In this document: in pieces, positions 1 to 8,978 of the stretch
How the letters are laid out: the number at the start of each line of letters is the position of its first letter
Numbering within the stretch: position 1 is the stretch's first letter
Source: Cyanobacteria bacterium UBA11153
GTDB taxonomy: Bacteria; Cyanobacteriota; Cyanobacteriia; Cyanobacteriales; Coleofasciculaceae
Length of the DNA stretch: 27,583 bases
Assembly: GCA_003511885.1 (NCBI GenBank)
Contig: DOIX01000331.1
Location: 4,712-32,294 of the forward strand
Reading direction: 5' to 3'
Made by a program: the position numbers and the translations under genes
The notes under the pieces: model-generated
Database searches by the model: none
The model's input: only the letters and a program-made list of their open reading frames with translations
Told to the model about the DNA's origin: nothing

Positions 1-276
1 GTCAACTGTCCACTGCTATAGATCCTAGGACGTGCCTTCAAACTATAAAATTAGTAGGGGCGAAGATTATAGGCGATAATTTATCTGATAAATTCCAGAT
101 TTTGGCTCCATATCCTTTGCCCTTTCAGGGGAAAGAAAATACGCCATATCCTTTGCGATCGCGGTTTGATACATTAAAGTAAATCTCCTCGCCGATTACT
201 GCCGATTTTTCCGGGGAAGTAGAAAACTCTCTCGCCTATCCCCCATTCATAATTCTCCTGAAGCCAGAAAATATAA
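1..276. other. upstream region of the ABC transporter, no gene seen
   Basis: No convincing ORF. The first 20 bases are the reverse complement of a tatagcagt-gacagttgac type repeat that recurs near 3789 and 19920. A 13-bp direct repeat, ccatatcctttgc, occurs at 108-120 and 144-156, and the second copy runs into a HIP1 site. The promoter of the transporter gene presumably lies here, but no sigma-70 box or Shine-Dalgarno sequence before the ATG at 277 is convincing. Confidence 0.5.
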
Positions 277-2568
277 ATGTTAAAACTGAGATATTGCACC
301 ATACTTTTAGCATTATTGATACTTTTATTTGCTTGTGGTTATCCACAAGCAAAATCTCCTAGTAGTCAAACCATTAGAATTATGGGTGTGGTAACAGGCG
401 AGGGTGAGGAACAAATTCAAAAAGCCTTTGCTCCTTTTACAGAAAAAACTGGTATTAAAGTCATATATGAGGGAACAAATGAGTTTGCAACTCTCCTTCC
501 GGTACGAGTTGATTCTGGAAATCCGCCGGATGTGGCGATGTTTCCTCAACCTGGTTTGATGGCTGATTTCGCGAGGGAAGGAAAGCTGATACCAGTAGAT
601 AGTTTTATGGATAAAGAGCAACTATCTAAGGATTATGCTAAAGATTGGCTCGATTTAGGTAGCGTTGATGGGAAAATTTACGGTATTTGGTATCGAGCTT
701 TCGTCAAAAGTTTGGTTTGGTACAATCCGGCGGCATTTGCTGCAAAAGGATATAAAATTCCCACAACTTGGGAAGAAACGATCGCGCTTTCTGACAAAAT
801 AGTCGCAGATGGCGGCGTACCTTGGTGTTTGGGGATGGAAAATGGTAATGCTACGGGTTGGGTGGGTACTGATTGGGTAGAAGATATTATCTTGCACAAA
901 TTTGGTCCGGAGGTTTACGATGGATGGGTGAGTCATGAAATTCCTTTTACCAATCCTCAAGTTAAAGCTGGGTTTGAGGAATTTGGTAAAATTGTCCGCA
1001 ATCCTAAATATGTAGTAGGTGGTACAACTGGTGTAATTAGTACTCCTTTTGGCGATTCTCCGAAAGGTTTGTTTGAGCAACCACCAAGCTGTTACATGCA
1101 CCACCAAGGTAGTTTTATTACTGCTTTTTTCCCAAAAAGTTTGGTAGTGGGTAAGGATGTTAATGTTTTTCCGTTTCCGACGCTTAATAAAGAGTTTAGC
1201 GGTAGCGTGTTAGTATCTGGAGAAGTAATAGCGATGTTTAAGGATACTCCAGAAGTAAGGGCTTTGATGGAGTATTTAGCTACACCCAAACCTCATGAAA
1301 TTTGGGCTAGTTTTGGCGGTTATCTTTCACCTCATAAACAGGTGAGTTTAACTGCTTATCCGGATGAAGTGATGAAACGTCAGGCCGAAATTTTGAATAA
1401 GGCTAATGTTTTGCGCTTTGATGCTTCGGATATGATGCCGGGAGCTGTGGGTACGGGGACTTTTTGGACGGGTATTGTTGATTATGTTGGTGGTAAGAAT
1501 GTAGATAGTGTTTTGCAAAATATTGATGAAAGTTGGCCTAAATTATCTGGAAAACCAGCCCCTAAACAACCGATAATTCAACAGGAAATCACCCATATTG
1601 ATAGGAATCAAATTTTTAGTGCTATTTTGGCGATTATTGTGGGATGTGGTGGCGTAATCGCTTTATTATACGGGATAAGCTTATTTGTAGAATTACTGCC
1701 ATATAAACTGCGATCGCAAATTCTCCCTTGGTTGTATCTATCCCCTGCCCTTATCCTCTTGACGGCTTATCTCATTCTCCCTACAGTCAATACTATATAT
1801 ATCAGTTTTTTCGATCGGCGATCGCAAAATTTTGTCGGGTTGGATAATTATATTTTTGCCCTCACTAGCGAAACTATGGCAGTTGCCTTTCGTAATAATT
1901 TATTATGGTTGGTACTAGTGACTGGTTTTAGTGTAGGATTTGGTTTAATTATGGCTGTATTGATGGATAAAGTACGATATGAAGCTATTGCCAAATCCCT
2001 AATTTTCTTGCCGATGGCGATATCTTTTGTTGGGGCTAGCGTAATCTGGCGATTTGTCTATGCCTTTCGTCCATCAGGTACGGAACAAATTGGCTTATTA
2101 AATGGCATTGTCACTAGTTTAGGATTCCCGCCAGTTGGCTGGTTGGTGGAACAATCTTTAAACAATTTTGCCCTAATTGCGATTATGATTTGGCTCCAGA
2201 CAGGATTTTGTCTAGTATTACTTTCAGCAGCAGTCAAAGGCATTCCCAAAGATATCATAGAAGCTGCCCGAATGGATGGGGCAAATGAATGGCAAATCTT
2301 TTGGCGCATCACCATTCCCACCATTCGCTCCGCAATCGCCATGGTGGCGACGACAGTAGTAATTATGGTATTAAAAGTTTTTGATATCGTCTTTGTCATG
2401 ACGGCTGGAAATCAAGGCACAGAGGTAATTGCCTCCCGGATGATTAAGGAAATGTTCAATTATCGGGACTATGGCAGAGGAAGCGCGATCGCAGTTATCC
2501 TATTATTAGCTATAATTCCCGTAATGATTAGCAATATCCGTCGTTTGCAACGACAAAGTGAGGAATAA
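277..2568 (+). CDS. ABC sugar importer: substrate-binding lipoprotein fused to MalF-type permease
   Basis: A 763-residue fusion of two usually separate importer subunits. The N-terminus is a lipoprotein signal ending in LLFAC, with Cys20 as the likely lipidated residue. Residues about 30-440 look like a family-1 extracellular solute-binding protein (sugar type). A hydrophobic segment starts near residue 446. Residues about 480-763 form a MalF/UgpA-type permease with several membrane spans and the ATPase-docking EAA loop (EAARMDGANEWQIFWRITIP, about residues 662-681). The predicted product captures a carbohydrate-like solute in the periplasm and forms half of the inner-membrane channel. The partner permease (2901) and ATPase (4524) follow on the same strand. 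The substrate cannot be read from the sequence. The reading frame is continuous across the junction, so the fusion is not a frameshift artefact. The ATG at 277 is chosen because it gives the complete lipoprotein signal. Confidence 0.9.
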   Translation: MLKLRYCTILLALLILLFACGYPQAKSPSSQTIRIMGVVTGEGEEQIQKAFAPFTEKTGIKVIYEGTNEFATLLPVRVDSGNPPDVAMFPQPGLMADFAREGKLIPVDSFMDKEQLSKDYAKDWLDLGSVDGKIYGIWYRAFVKSLVWYNPAAFAAKGYKIPTTWEETIALSDKIVADGGVPWCLGMENGNATGWVGTDWVEDIILHKFGPEVYDGWVSHEIPFTNPQVKAGFEEFGKIVRNPKYVVGGTTGVISTPFGDSPKGLFEQPPSCYMHHQGSFITAFFPKSLVVGKDVNVFPFPTLNKEFSGSVLVSGEVIAMFKDTPEVRALMEYLATPKPHEIWASFGGYLSPHKQVSLTAYPDEVMKRQAEILNKANVLRFDASDMMPGAVGTGTFWTGIVDYVGGKNVDSVLQNIDESWPKLSGKPAPKQPIIQQEITHIDRNQIFSAILAIIVGCGGVIALLYGISLFVELLPYKLRSQILPWLYLSPALILLTAYLILPTVNTIYISFFDRRSQNFVGLDNYIFALTSETMAVAFRNNLLWLVLVTGFSVGFGLIMAVLMDKVRYEAIAKSLIFLPMAISFVGASVIWRFVYAFRPSGTEQIGLLNGIVTSLGFPPVGWLVEQSLNNFALIAIMIWLQTGFCLVLLSAAVKGIPKDIIEAARMDGANEWQIFWRITIPTIRSAIAMVATTVVIMVLKVFDIVFVMTAGNQGTEVIASRMIKEMFNYRDYGRGSAIAVILLLAIIPVMISNIRRLQRQSEE

Positions 2569-2572
2569 GGAA

Positions 2573-2600
2573 TTGCTAATTCTTAATTGCTAATTGTGAT
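2573..2600. repeat. heptameric STRR after the fusion permease
   Basis: Four 7-bp units (ttgctaa, ttcttaa, ttgctaa, ttgtgat) start four bases after the stop codon. They match the heptamer arrays found near other gene ends in this window. Confidence 0.6.
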
Positions 2601-2629
2601 GATTTTCTTTGGAGTTTTACCTCTAACCC

Positions 2630-2736
2630 CTAAAACGCCGATTCAGAAACCGGGTTTCTTTTGGCAAACCGCTCAAATTTCACAGACAGCACCCCCTAGA
2701 AACCCGGTTTCTAGCCATACTGAATCGGCGTTTTAG
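2630..2736. repeat. 107-bp inverted-repeat (MITE-like) element
   Basis: Perfect 17-bp terminal inverted repeats, ctaaaacgccgattcag at 2630-2646 and its complement at 2720-2736. Inside them is a second pair of near-palindromes of the type agaaaccgggtttct. The whole element can fold into a long hairpin. The agaaacccggtttct core is, from memory, a widespread repeat in Oscillatoriales genomes. No ORF lies inside, so it is non-autonomous. It sits between the two permease genes of one transporter. Confidence 0.85.
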
Positions 2737-2764
2737 TCCATAGCCCCTAGCCTTTTTCTGCTTA

Positions 2765-2867
2765 ATACCAATTTCCCAAATATCTGGTAAAATTACTATT
2801 CTGGTTCCCCCCTTACTAAGGGGGGTTAGGGGGGTAAATCTCTGGCGCTATTTGAGGAAATTGGTAT
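2765..2867. repeat. 103-bp inverted-repeat element with C/G-rich core
   Basis: Terminal inverted repeats ataccaatttcc (2765-2776) and ggaaattggtat (2856-2867) enclose a core (2803-2835) of ccccccttactaagggggg followed by ttagggggg. It starts 28 bp after the previous element and ends 33 bp before the GTG start of the next permease. It has no coding potential, and the C-run/G-run hairpin could act on the transcript as an attenuator or processing site. Confidence 0.8.
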
Positions 2868-2900
2868 AAAATCCCCAAAAATACCCAGAAACCAATTACC

Positions 2901-3770
2901 GTGAAATCTTTTTACCAGCATTTCAGTAAATTCACTCAAAGTGTCCCAGTCCATATTACACTGATCCTTATTTCCCTAATTTGGACGCTACCAACCTTTG
3001 GCTTATTCATTAGTTCCCTACGCCCGAAACAAGCTCTCTTAAATACAGGATGGTGGACAGTTTTCCAACATCCATTTGACTTCACGCAATATCAGCTAAC
3101 TAATTATATAGATGTCTTGACAGCCCAAGGAATGGGACAATCTTTCCTCAATAGTTTGACAATTGCCATTCCCGCCACCCTAATTCCCATTGCCATAGCA
3201 ACCTTTGCCGCTTATGCTTTGGCCTGGATGAAATTTCCCGGTCGTCAGATATTATTTATTATAGTAGTCAGCTTACTAGTTGTACCTTTACAGATGACAC
3301 TCATTCCCGTATTGAGAGCATACAATCAATTGGGACTAGCCGGATCGTTTTTAGGGATTTGGTTAGCCCATACAGGTTATGGAATGCCATTAGGGATTTA
3401 TCTATTACGGAACTATATTGGTTCCCTACCCAAAGACTTAATCGAAGCCGCCGCCGTCGATGGCGCATCTCATTTGACCACATTTACTCGATTGATCGTA
3501 CCATTATCCCTCCCTGCGATCGCATCTTTTGCCGTTTTCCAATTTTTGTGGGTTTGGAACGATTTACTGGTAGCATTAGTTTATTTAGGAGGAACGCCAG
3601 AAGTAGCACCTTTAACGATGCGATTAGCCAGTATGGTAGGATCTCGCGGTGAAGATTGGCAAATTCTTACTGCTGGTGCATTTGTAACTATGATTGTCCC
3701 GCTGATTGTATTTTTTGCCCTACAGCGGTACTTTGTAAGAGGCATATTAGCAGGTTCGGTTAAAGGTTAA
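2901..3770 (+). CDS. ABC sugar importer permease, MalG type
   Basis: A 289-residue inner-membrane permease of the MalG/UgpE type. It has an N-terminal span (residues about 15-38), further hydrophobic segments, and the EAA loop [20 protein letters not shown] at about residue 181, which docks to the ATPase. Length is normal for the family (270-300). It should pair with the permease half of the upstream fusion protein. The start is a GTG; it gives the expected short cytoplasmic N-terminus before the first span, and no in-frame ATG lies between it and that span. No clear Shine-Dalgarno sequence precedes it. The 332-bp gap to the upstream gene is filled with two hairpin elements, so co-transcription is likely but not shown. 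Confidence 0.9.
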   Translation: MKSFYQHFSKFTQSVPVHITLILISLIWTLPTFGLFISSLRPKQALLNTGWWTVFQHPFDFTQYQLTNYIDVLTAQGMGQSFLNSLTIAIPATLIPIAIATFAAYALAWMKFPGRQILFIIVVSLLVVPLQMTLIPVLRAYNQLGLAGSFLGIWLAHTGYGMPLGIYLLRNYIGSLPKDLIEAAAVDGASHLTTFTRLIVPLSLPAIASFAVFQFLWVWNDLLVALVYLGGTPEVAPLTMRLASMVGSRGEDWQILTAGAFVTMIVPLIVFFALQRYFVRGILAGSVKG

Positions 3771-4523
3771 AGTTAACACTTGTGGCTATATAGCAGTTGA
3801 CAGTTGATAGTTGACATTTGACAGTTATTTGATGAAGATAAAACCCCATAGTTCGCAACTGGAGTTTAGACGAAATCTTTTTTTGTAGCCTAAAACCCTT
3901 GCTATATAAGCTTTACAGCTTATAAGAATTAAAATCATTGACAACTCCTCAAAGTCTTATCTAGAGAGGCTTTGGTGAATTACGAGGTGAAATTAGTCTA
4001 AAGTCCAGTCGCAAGGGTTCAATGCTCTATCGATCGGGTCTTAACTGTCGCCCCTGATGTGGCGGTTGCTATACTTAGCCCAGGATTAAGAAATATTTTC
4101 TTGATTTGGGCGAAAAATACCAGATAAATAGGGTTTGAGATTGTTTTTTTGGAGATGTCTAATAATCTGTCGAAACGAATCTGTCACCATACCGCTCCCC
4201 AGTCCTATAAACTAACTAAAGGATGTCACAAGTTTTATGCTCAAGATGAAAAAATATTGAAGTGGAGCGCAATAACGTATAAAACCTACAAAAGGTTATT
4301 AGCCCTCCTTTGGATTATTCTACCACGATCGCTGAAACGACGCAATCTCGTAAATTATTAAAAATAATTTTCAATAAGCTCAACGAAGTTAAAGCACTTT
4401 CAGCGATCGTTTGTTAAGTTATATTAATTGCTGTTTTTTTTTTCAGCAAAATGGGGGTTTTCCACACTAAGTGCAAGAGAGCCTCCCCATTCCCCATTCC
4501 CCATTCCCCATTCCCTCTTCTCT
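3771..4523. other. 753-bp gap inside the transporter cluster
   Basis: No gene I trust. At 3788-3826 there is a cluster of cagttgacagttgatagttgaca heptamers. At about 4040-4075, taactgtc...tggcggttgctata is a partial copy of the dispersed repeat found at 6038-6141 and 12278-12375. At 4428-4449 a TTGCTG/CAGCAA hairpin has a ten-T loop. A CCCCATT array lies just before the ATPase gene. A 70-codon ORF (4149-4361) was considered and rejected. Confidence 0.6.
4485..4512. repeat. four-unit CCCCATT heptamer array
   Basis: Four exact tandem copies of ccccatt end 11 bp before the ATG at 4524 and occupy the region where the 5' leader and ribosome binding site would be. Reading upstream of the ATG would translate this array as a low-complexity His-Ser-Pro-Phe stretch, one reason the longer ORF starting at 4428 is not used. 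Confidence 0.85.
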
Positions 4524-5654
4524 ATGGCTAAAGTTGTCTTTGAATGCGTTAGCAAAAAATTCGATAATTTTGTCGCCGTCAATAATCTAAATTTGACGGT
4601 TGACGATGGCGAATTTCTCGTATTTGTTGGCCCTTCCGGTTGCGGCAAAACTACATCACTAAGGCTGTTAGCAGGTTTAGAAGAAGTGACTCAGGGCAAT
4701 ATTTATATCGGAGATAGACGTGTTAACGATATTCCATCAAAAGATAGAGATATTGCCATGGTATTCCAATCTTATGCCCTGTACCCCCACATGTCCGTCT
4801 ATGAAAATATGGCATTTAGTTTAGAATTGCAAAAGAAGCGGAAAAGTGAAATAAAAACCCGCGTCGCCGCAGCAGCAAAACAACTGGAAATCGAACATTT
4901 ATTGCACCGAAAACCCAAAGAATTATCAGGTGGGCAACGACAAAGAGTAGCAGTGGGAAGGGCTATTGTCAGAAATCCAGCAGTATTTTTAATGGATGAG
5001 CCACTCTCTAATTTAGATGCCCAATTGCGAGTACAAGCGCGAGCAGAAATTAGCAAATTGCACAATGAATTAGGAACCACATTTATTTACGTTACCCACG
5101 ATCAAGTGGAAGCCATGACAATGGGAACTCGAATTGCCGTGATGAATGGTGGAATTTTGCAGCAGGTAGATACACCAGAGAATTTATATAATTATCCCCA
5201 GAATATATTTGTTGCTAGTTTTATGGGTTGTCCGGCAATGAATTTATTCAAGGCTTTTCTAGTTAATAAAGATGAAACCATTTATGTAAAAACAGAATCA
5301 TTTGAATTTTCAGTAAGGCCAGAATTATGGCAATTATATGAACCGTATCAAGGAAAAGAAGTTATTTTAGGAATTCGTCCTGAAAGCATCCACGATCCTG
5401 ATTATATACCGCCCGGAATTGAACCAGCTTTAGTACCAGGAACAGTATCAGTAATAGAAATGATGGGAAATGAAACTATTATCTATCTCAATACCGTGAC
5501 AAAACAAGAATTTGTAGCACGAATCGATCCGCGATCGCGCTTAGTTATCGGTGAGTCTGTTACCATGGTTTTCGATAAGTCACGATTTCATCTTTTTGAT
5601 AAGGATACCGAACAGATTATTGGTTCCGAACACCTGATGGCACAGACGCGCTAG
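4524..5654 (+). CDS. ABC importer ATPase, MalK/UgpC type
   Basis: A 376-residue cytoplasmic ATPase that powers the importer. Visible motifs are Walker A GPSGCGKTT (residues 36-44), Q-loop MVFQSYALYPHMS, signature LSGGQ (134-138), Walker B VFLMDEPLSNLD (Asp158, Glu159) and H-loop THD. Residues about 240-376 form the C-terminal TOBE/regulatory region usual in MalK-type subunits, and the total length is typical. The ORF is open back to 4428, but those 32 codons are encoded by repeat DNA and the MalK-type N-terminus (MAKVVFECVSKKF) begins at 4524. No Shine-Dalgarno sequence is visible. It completes the set with the two upstream genes; MalK-type ATPases are often shared by several importers, so it may not be exclusive to this one. 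Confidence 0.93.
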   Translation: MAKVVFECVSKKFDNFVAVNNLNLTVDDGEFLVFVGPSGCGKTTSLRLLAGLEEVTQGNIYIGDRRVNDIPSKDRDIAMVFQSYALYPHMSVYENMAFSLELQKKRKSEIKTRVAAAAKQLEIEHLLHRKPKELSGGQRQRVAVGRAIVRNPAVFLMDEPLSNLDAQLRVQARAEISKLHNELGTTFIYVTHDQVEAMTMGTRIAVMNGGILQQVDTPENLYNYPQNIFVASFMGCPAMNLFKAFLVNKDETIYVKTESFEFSVRPELWQLYEPYQGKEVILGIRPESIHDPDYIPPGIEPALVPGTVSVIEMMGNETIIYLNTVTKQEFVARIDPRSRLVIGESVTMVFDKSRFHLFDKDTEQIIGSEHLMAQTR

Positions 5655-5702
5655 GATACCAACAGAATCGTCAACCCATAACTAGGACAAGGACATAGAC
5701 AG

Positions 5703-5915
5703 ATGTTTCTCGATGAACTAACTCCCATCCTCAAAGAAATGATCCTGCAGCCGATCGCATTTTTAGGTGGATTCTGTGCTGGAGTCTTGCGACTCAACCT
5801 TTCAGACGATCCCGTTAAGACTTGGCTGCAAAAGCAAAGCGGCTCCACATATACGGTGACCAATAGTCAAGATAATGGCAAAAGTAAGGGGCCGCAATCG
5901 ATTTCGATTGAATGA
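5703..5915 (+). CDS. small conserved cyanobacterial protein, function unknown
   Basis: A 70-residue protein with an N-terminal amphipathic stretch (LTPILKEMILQPIAFLGGF), a short hydrophobic segment (residues about 17-30, AFLGGFCAGVLRL), a DDPVKTWL motif and a polar tail. I recall similar short proteins with the LNLxDDPVKxWL pattern in many cyanobacteria, but no function. The ATG follows an AGGACAAGGA purine-rich stretch by about a dozen bases. It lies 48 bp after the ATPase gene on the same strand and could be its last co-transcribed gene. The hydrophobic part suggests peripheral membrane association at most. Confidence 0.7.
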   Translation: MFLDELTPILKEMILQPIAFLGGFCAGVLRLNLSDDPVKTWLQKQSGSTYTVTNSQDNGKSKGPQSISIE

Positions 5916-5929
5916 GACGTGAAAGTCAA

Positions 5930-5966
5930 AAGTCAAAAACGGGGAATGGATAATGGGGAATCGAAG
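5930..5966. repeat. heptamer-type repeat cluster
   Basis: Successive 7-bp units of the types gtcaaaa, gtcaaaa, acgggga, atggata and atgggga lie shortly after the stop of the small gene. It is a degenerate STRR. Confidence 0.5.
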
Positions 5967-6037
5967 AAAGTCCATAACGGGATTGGACTTTTCCGGGCTT
6001 TGGAAAAACGGGTCTTCCGTACTTAGCGTGCTAATTT

Positions 6038-6141
6038 ATAGCGAGGGACTAGAGGCTATTGGCTCTTGGCTCAGGAAGAAAACTGTAAAATCAAGGGTTT
6101 GAGGAATTGAGAATGTCCTAACTGTCCTGGCGGTTGCTATA
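6038..6141 (+). repeat. dispersed ~100-bp repeat, copy A
   Basis: This stretch matches, in reverse orientation, the copy at 12278-12375. Both contain atagcRagggact, an identical 25-bp block (6093-6117 here), and the end ctg-cctggYggttgctata. A partial third copy lies near 4040-4075. No ORF and no terminal inverted repeat. It occupies much of the gap before the copper operon. Confidence 0.75.
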
Positions 6142-6301
6142 TGAGGAAAAATCATTTCAGCCATGGAGAGGCAATAATTGTTGGCAATGTTTAAGTCAAA
6201 AATAGTCTAATGTTGGTGGCTTAAAAAGCTTATTCTGTAAAGCTTTCGGCGATAGTTCTCACTCCGTCCGCGAAATTTTCCAAATTTACTTGCGCTCCCA
6301 C

Positions 6302-6333
6302 TTGACTCTCCAGCCTGATGGAGACTTTAGGAT
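6302..6333 (+). promoter_or_regulatory. MerR-family operator/promoter of the copper operon
   Basis: A -35 box TTGACT (6302-6307) and a -10-like TAGGAT (6328-6333) are separated by 20 bp, longer than the usual 17. The spacer is occupied by the dyad TCTCCA-n6-TGGAGA (6307-6312, 6319-6324). An over-long spacer with a central dyad is the hallmark of promoters controlled by MerR-family activators such as CueR and ZntR, which twist the DNA when metal is bound. The MerR gene at the end of this operon (9687) is the obvious candidate. The start codon of the first gene lies 31 bp downstream, room for a short leader with AAAGGA. Confidence 0.82.
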
Positions 6334-6364
6334 AAAAGGAGTCCATAGCAAAAGGATGGGAATC

Positions 6365-6559
6365 ATGACATTACAACTCAAAGTGCCCAACATGGCATGT
6401 TCTGCCTGTGGAGAAACCATTACTAAAGCAATTAAGACAGTTGATGCGGCAGCTACCGTTACTACCGATCCAAAAAGTAAGTTAGTCAAGATTGAGACGG
6501 AAGTATCTGAGACGGTTGTTAGGCAAGCTATTACTGACGCGGGATATTCCGTTGCTTAG
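6365..6559 (+). CDS. CopZ-like heavy-metal chaperone (HMA domain)
   Basis: A 64-residue single HMA domain (MTLQLKVPNMACSACGETIT...) with the metal-binding MxCxxC motif as MACSAC near residue 10. Such proteins bind Cu(I) in the cytoplasm and pass it to a P1B-type ATPase, here the next gene. Its length is that of CopZ/Atx1-type chaperones. The frame is open back to 6290, but that would place the MerR-type promoter inside the coding region. The ATG at 6365 has AAAGGA (6351-6356) at good spacing, so it is the best start; ATG 6356 in the same frame is the alternative. Copper is inferred from the neighbours; the HMA fold alone does not exclude zinc or silver. Confidence 0.9.
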   Translation: MTLQLKVPNMACSACGETITKAIKTVDAAATVTTDPKSKLVKIETEVSETVVRQAITDAGYSVA

Positions 6560-6575
6560 TGCGAGAAGGCAAGAG

Positions 6576-6635
6576 GCAGAGTACAGAAAAAACTTGTTAG
6601 CTTTTTCAAATAAACCGTTATTTCTGTCACTCTGC
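6576..6635 (+). other. hairpin between chaperone and copper ATPase genes
   Basis: gcagagtacagaaa (6576-6589) pairs with tttctgtcactctgc (6621-6635) apart from one extra base, giving a stem of about 14 bp with a 31-base loop. No T-run follows, so it is not a standard terminator. It may set relative expression of the two genes by stalling or RNA processing. Confidence 0.55.
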
Positions 6636-6696
6636 ACTAACCACTAACCACCAATATTCCGAAAACTGAAACTCGTGCGTATCAGGGAGTTATTAA

Positions 6697-8955
6697 ATGG
6701 AAAATACGACACTTAAATTACGAGGCATGAGTTGTGCCTCTTGTGCTAACAACATTGAAAATGCAATCCTCTTAGTTCTGGGGGTTAAGGCGTGTAATGT
6801 TAACTTCGCTGCTGAACAAGCCAGCGTTACCTACAACCCCAGCCAAACTGATGTGGCAAGGATTCAGGATGCTGTTGCTGCGGCTGGATATTTCGCTCAA
6901 CCCATTGAAGATGATGTACTTGCCACAGAAGATGATGCAGAAAGACATGTACGGCAAGCCGAAAATCGAGATTTGACTAGCAAAGTTTGGGTTAGCGGTA
7001 TTATTAGTGCTGTTGTGGTAATTGGTTCTTTACCTGCCATGACAGGATTTCCGATTCCCTTCATTCCGATATGGCTGCACAATTCCTGGTTACAACTCCT
7101 ACTCACTATTCCAGTATTATTTTGGGCAGGGAGTGGGTTCTATATTAATGCCTGGAAAGCGTTGAAGCGCCATACAGCAACAATGGATACACTCGTGGCA
7201 ATTGGCACAGGGGCAGCTTACCTCTATTCTCTATTTCCTACCTTTTTTCCCCAGTGGTTTATCCATCAAGGTCTTAAACCAGATGTATACTTTGAAGCAG
7301 CATCTGTGATTATTGCTTTGATTTTACTGGGACGATTGTTGGAAAACCGTGCCAAGGGACAAACTTCAGAAGCAATTCGTAAATTAATAGGTTTGCAGGC
7401 CAAAACAGCGCGGGTAATTCGCAATGGACGAGAGGTGGATATTCCTATCGCTGAGGTGGTTTTGGGAGATATTATTATAGTTCGTCCTGGTGAAAAAATC
7501 CCAGTGGATGGAGAAATTATTGAAGGTTCCTCCACCATTGATGAGGCGATGGTGACTGGTGAAAGTGTGGCAGTGAAAAAGCAGCCCGGTGATGAAGTAA
7601 TTGGGGCAACTATTAACAAAACTGGTAGCTTCAAAGTCCGCGCTACGCGAGTAGGGAAAAATACATTTTTAGCACAAATTGTGAAACTAGTCCAGCAAGC
7701 ACAGGGTTCCAAGGCACCGATTCAGCGATTAGCAGATCGAGTTACAGGATGGTTTGTACCAGTGGTAATTGCGATCGCGATCGCAACTTTCATTATCTGG
7801 TACAACATCATGGGCAATGTCACGATGGCATTAGTTACTACGGTGGGCGTACTAATTATTGCTTGTCCTTGTGCCTTGGGTTTAGCAACGCCAACCTCAA
7901 TTATGGTAGGAACGGGTAAGGGTGCGGAAAATGGTATTTTAATCAAGGGGGCAGATAGTTTAGAATTGGCGCACAAACTGCAAACCATTGTACTTGATAA
8001 AACAGGTACGATTACCCAAGGTAAACCTACTGTAACTGACTTTGTAACTGTTAATGGCACAGCCAATGGTAACGAGCTAAAACTGCTGCGTCTAGCGGCA
8101 TCCGTTGAAAGGAATTCAGAACATCCTTTGGCAGAAGCGGTGGTGCAATATGCCCAATCTCAGGGGGTAGAATTAACTGATTCACAGGAATTTGAAGCCA
8201 TTGCAGGCAGTGGCGTACAAGGGTATGTATCCGATCAATTGGTGCAAATTGGAACGCACCGTTGGATGAATGAACTATTAATTGATACTAGCAGCTTGCA
8301 AAAACAGCAGGAACGATGGGAATATCTCGGTAAGACAGTAATTTGGATGGCGGTGAATGGCAAACTAGAAGGAATTATGGGCATTGCCGATGCAGTTAAA
8401 CCCTCTTCTCTTGTCGCGATTCGTACCTTACAGAAAATGGGATTGGAAGTAGTAATGTTGACTGGAGACAACCGCCGTACAGCCCAAGTAATTGCCCATG
8501 AAGTTGGTATTAAGCGAGTCTTTGCTGAAGTACGCCCGGATCAAAAAGCGGCAACAGTTGAGACACTTCAATCAGAAGGTAAGATTGTCGCAATGGTAGG
8601 TGATGGAATTAATGATGCGCCTGCTTTAGCTCAAGCCGATGTAGGGATGGCAATTGGCACGGGAACGGATATTGCGATCGCAGCGAGTGATGTTACTCTC
8701 ATCTCTGGCGATTTACAAGGTATTGTTACCGCGATTCAACTTTCTCGTGCCACCATTGGCAACATCAAACAAAATTTGTTCTTTGCCTTCATCTACAACG
8801 TAGCAGGAATTCCCATTGCAGCAGGCATTCTCTTTCCCTTTTTCGGTTGGTTACTCAGTCCCATGATTGCAGGTGCAGCGATGGCATTTAGTTCTGTTTC
8901 AGTGGTAACTAACGCGCTGCGGTTACGAAATTTTCAGCCAAAAATACTTGGCTAA
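6697..8955 (+). CDS. copA: copper-transporting P1B-type ATPase (PacS/CopA type)
   Basis: A 752-residue membrane pump that moves Cu(I) out of the cytoplasm or into thylakoids using ATP. Features in order: N-terminal HMA domain with GMSCASC (residues 10-16), membrane spans from about residue 95, TGES actuator motif, CPC membrane metal site (Cys390, Cys392), phosphorylation motif DKTGT (Asp434), SEHPLAEA (the HP motif of P1B pumps), GDGIND, and two C-terminal spans. CPC with a single HMA domain marks P1B-1 (copper/silver) pumps. The N-terminus [12 protein letters not shown] resembles cyanobacterial PacS more than CtaA, but I cannot settle which membrane it serves. It follows the chaperone by 137 bp and precedes a cupredoxin and a MerR regulator, consistent with copper detoxification. 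Start ATG 6697 has GGGAG upstream. Confidence 0.95.
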   Translation: MENTTLKLRGMSCASCANNIENAILLVLGVKACNVNFAAEQASVTYNPSQTDVARIQDAVAAAGYFAQPIEDDVLATEDDAERHVRQAENRDLTSKVWVSGIISAVVVIGSLPAMTGFPIPFIPIWLHNSWLQLLLTIPVLFWAGSGFYINAWKALKRHTATMDTLVAIGTGAAYLYSLFPTFFPQWFIHQGLKPDVYFEAASVIIALILLGRLLENRAKGQTSEAIRKLIGLQAKTARVIRNGREVDIPIAEVVLGDIIIVRPGEKIPVDGEIIEGSSTIDEAMVTGESVAVKKQPGDEVIGATINKTGSFKVRATRVGKNTFLAQIVKLVQQAQGSKAPIQRLADRVTGWFVPVVIAIAIATFIIWYNIMGNVTMALVTTVGVLIIACPCALGLATPTSIMVGTGKGAENGILIKGADSLELAHKLQTIVLDKTGTITQGKPTVTDFVTVNGTANGNELKLLRLAASVERNSEHPLAEAVVQYAQSQGVELTDSQEFEAIAGSGVQGYVSDQLVQIGTHRWMNELLIDTSSLQKQQERWEYLGKTVIWMAVNGKLEGIMGIADAVKPSSLVAIRTLQKMGLEVVMLTGDNRRTAQVIAHEVGIKRVFAEVRPDQKAATVETLQSEGKIVAMVGDGINDAPALAQADVGMAIGTGTDIAIAASDVTLISGDLQGIVTAIQLSRATIGNIKQNLFFAFIYNVAGIPIAAGILFPFFGWLLSPMIAGAAMAFSSVSVVTNALRLRNFQPKILG

Positions 8956-8978
8956 GTAAATCATTTAAGCAAAGGACA

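Noticed and set aside
4149..4361. 70-codon ORF in the gap between MalG and MalK genes
   Set aside because: It starts with TTG or an ATG at 4155 directly abutted by GGAG, has no recognisable motif and atypical composition, and lies in repeat-rich DNA.
4428..4523. N-terminal extension of the MalK ATPase
   Set aside because: It is encoded by a T-run and CCCCATT repeats; the family N-terminus begins at 4524.
6290..6364. Longer start for the CopZ-like gene
   Set aside because: It would place the MerR-type promoter within the coding region; the ATG at 6365 has a ribosome binding site.
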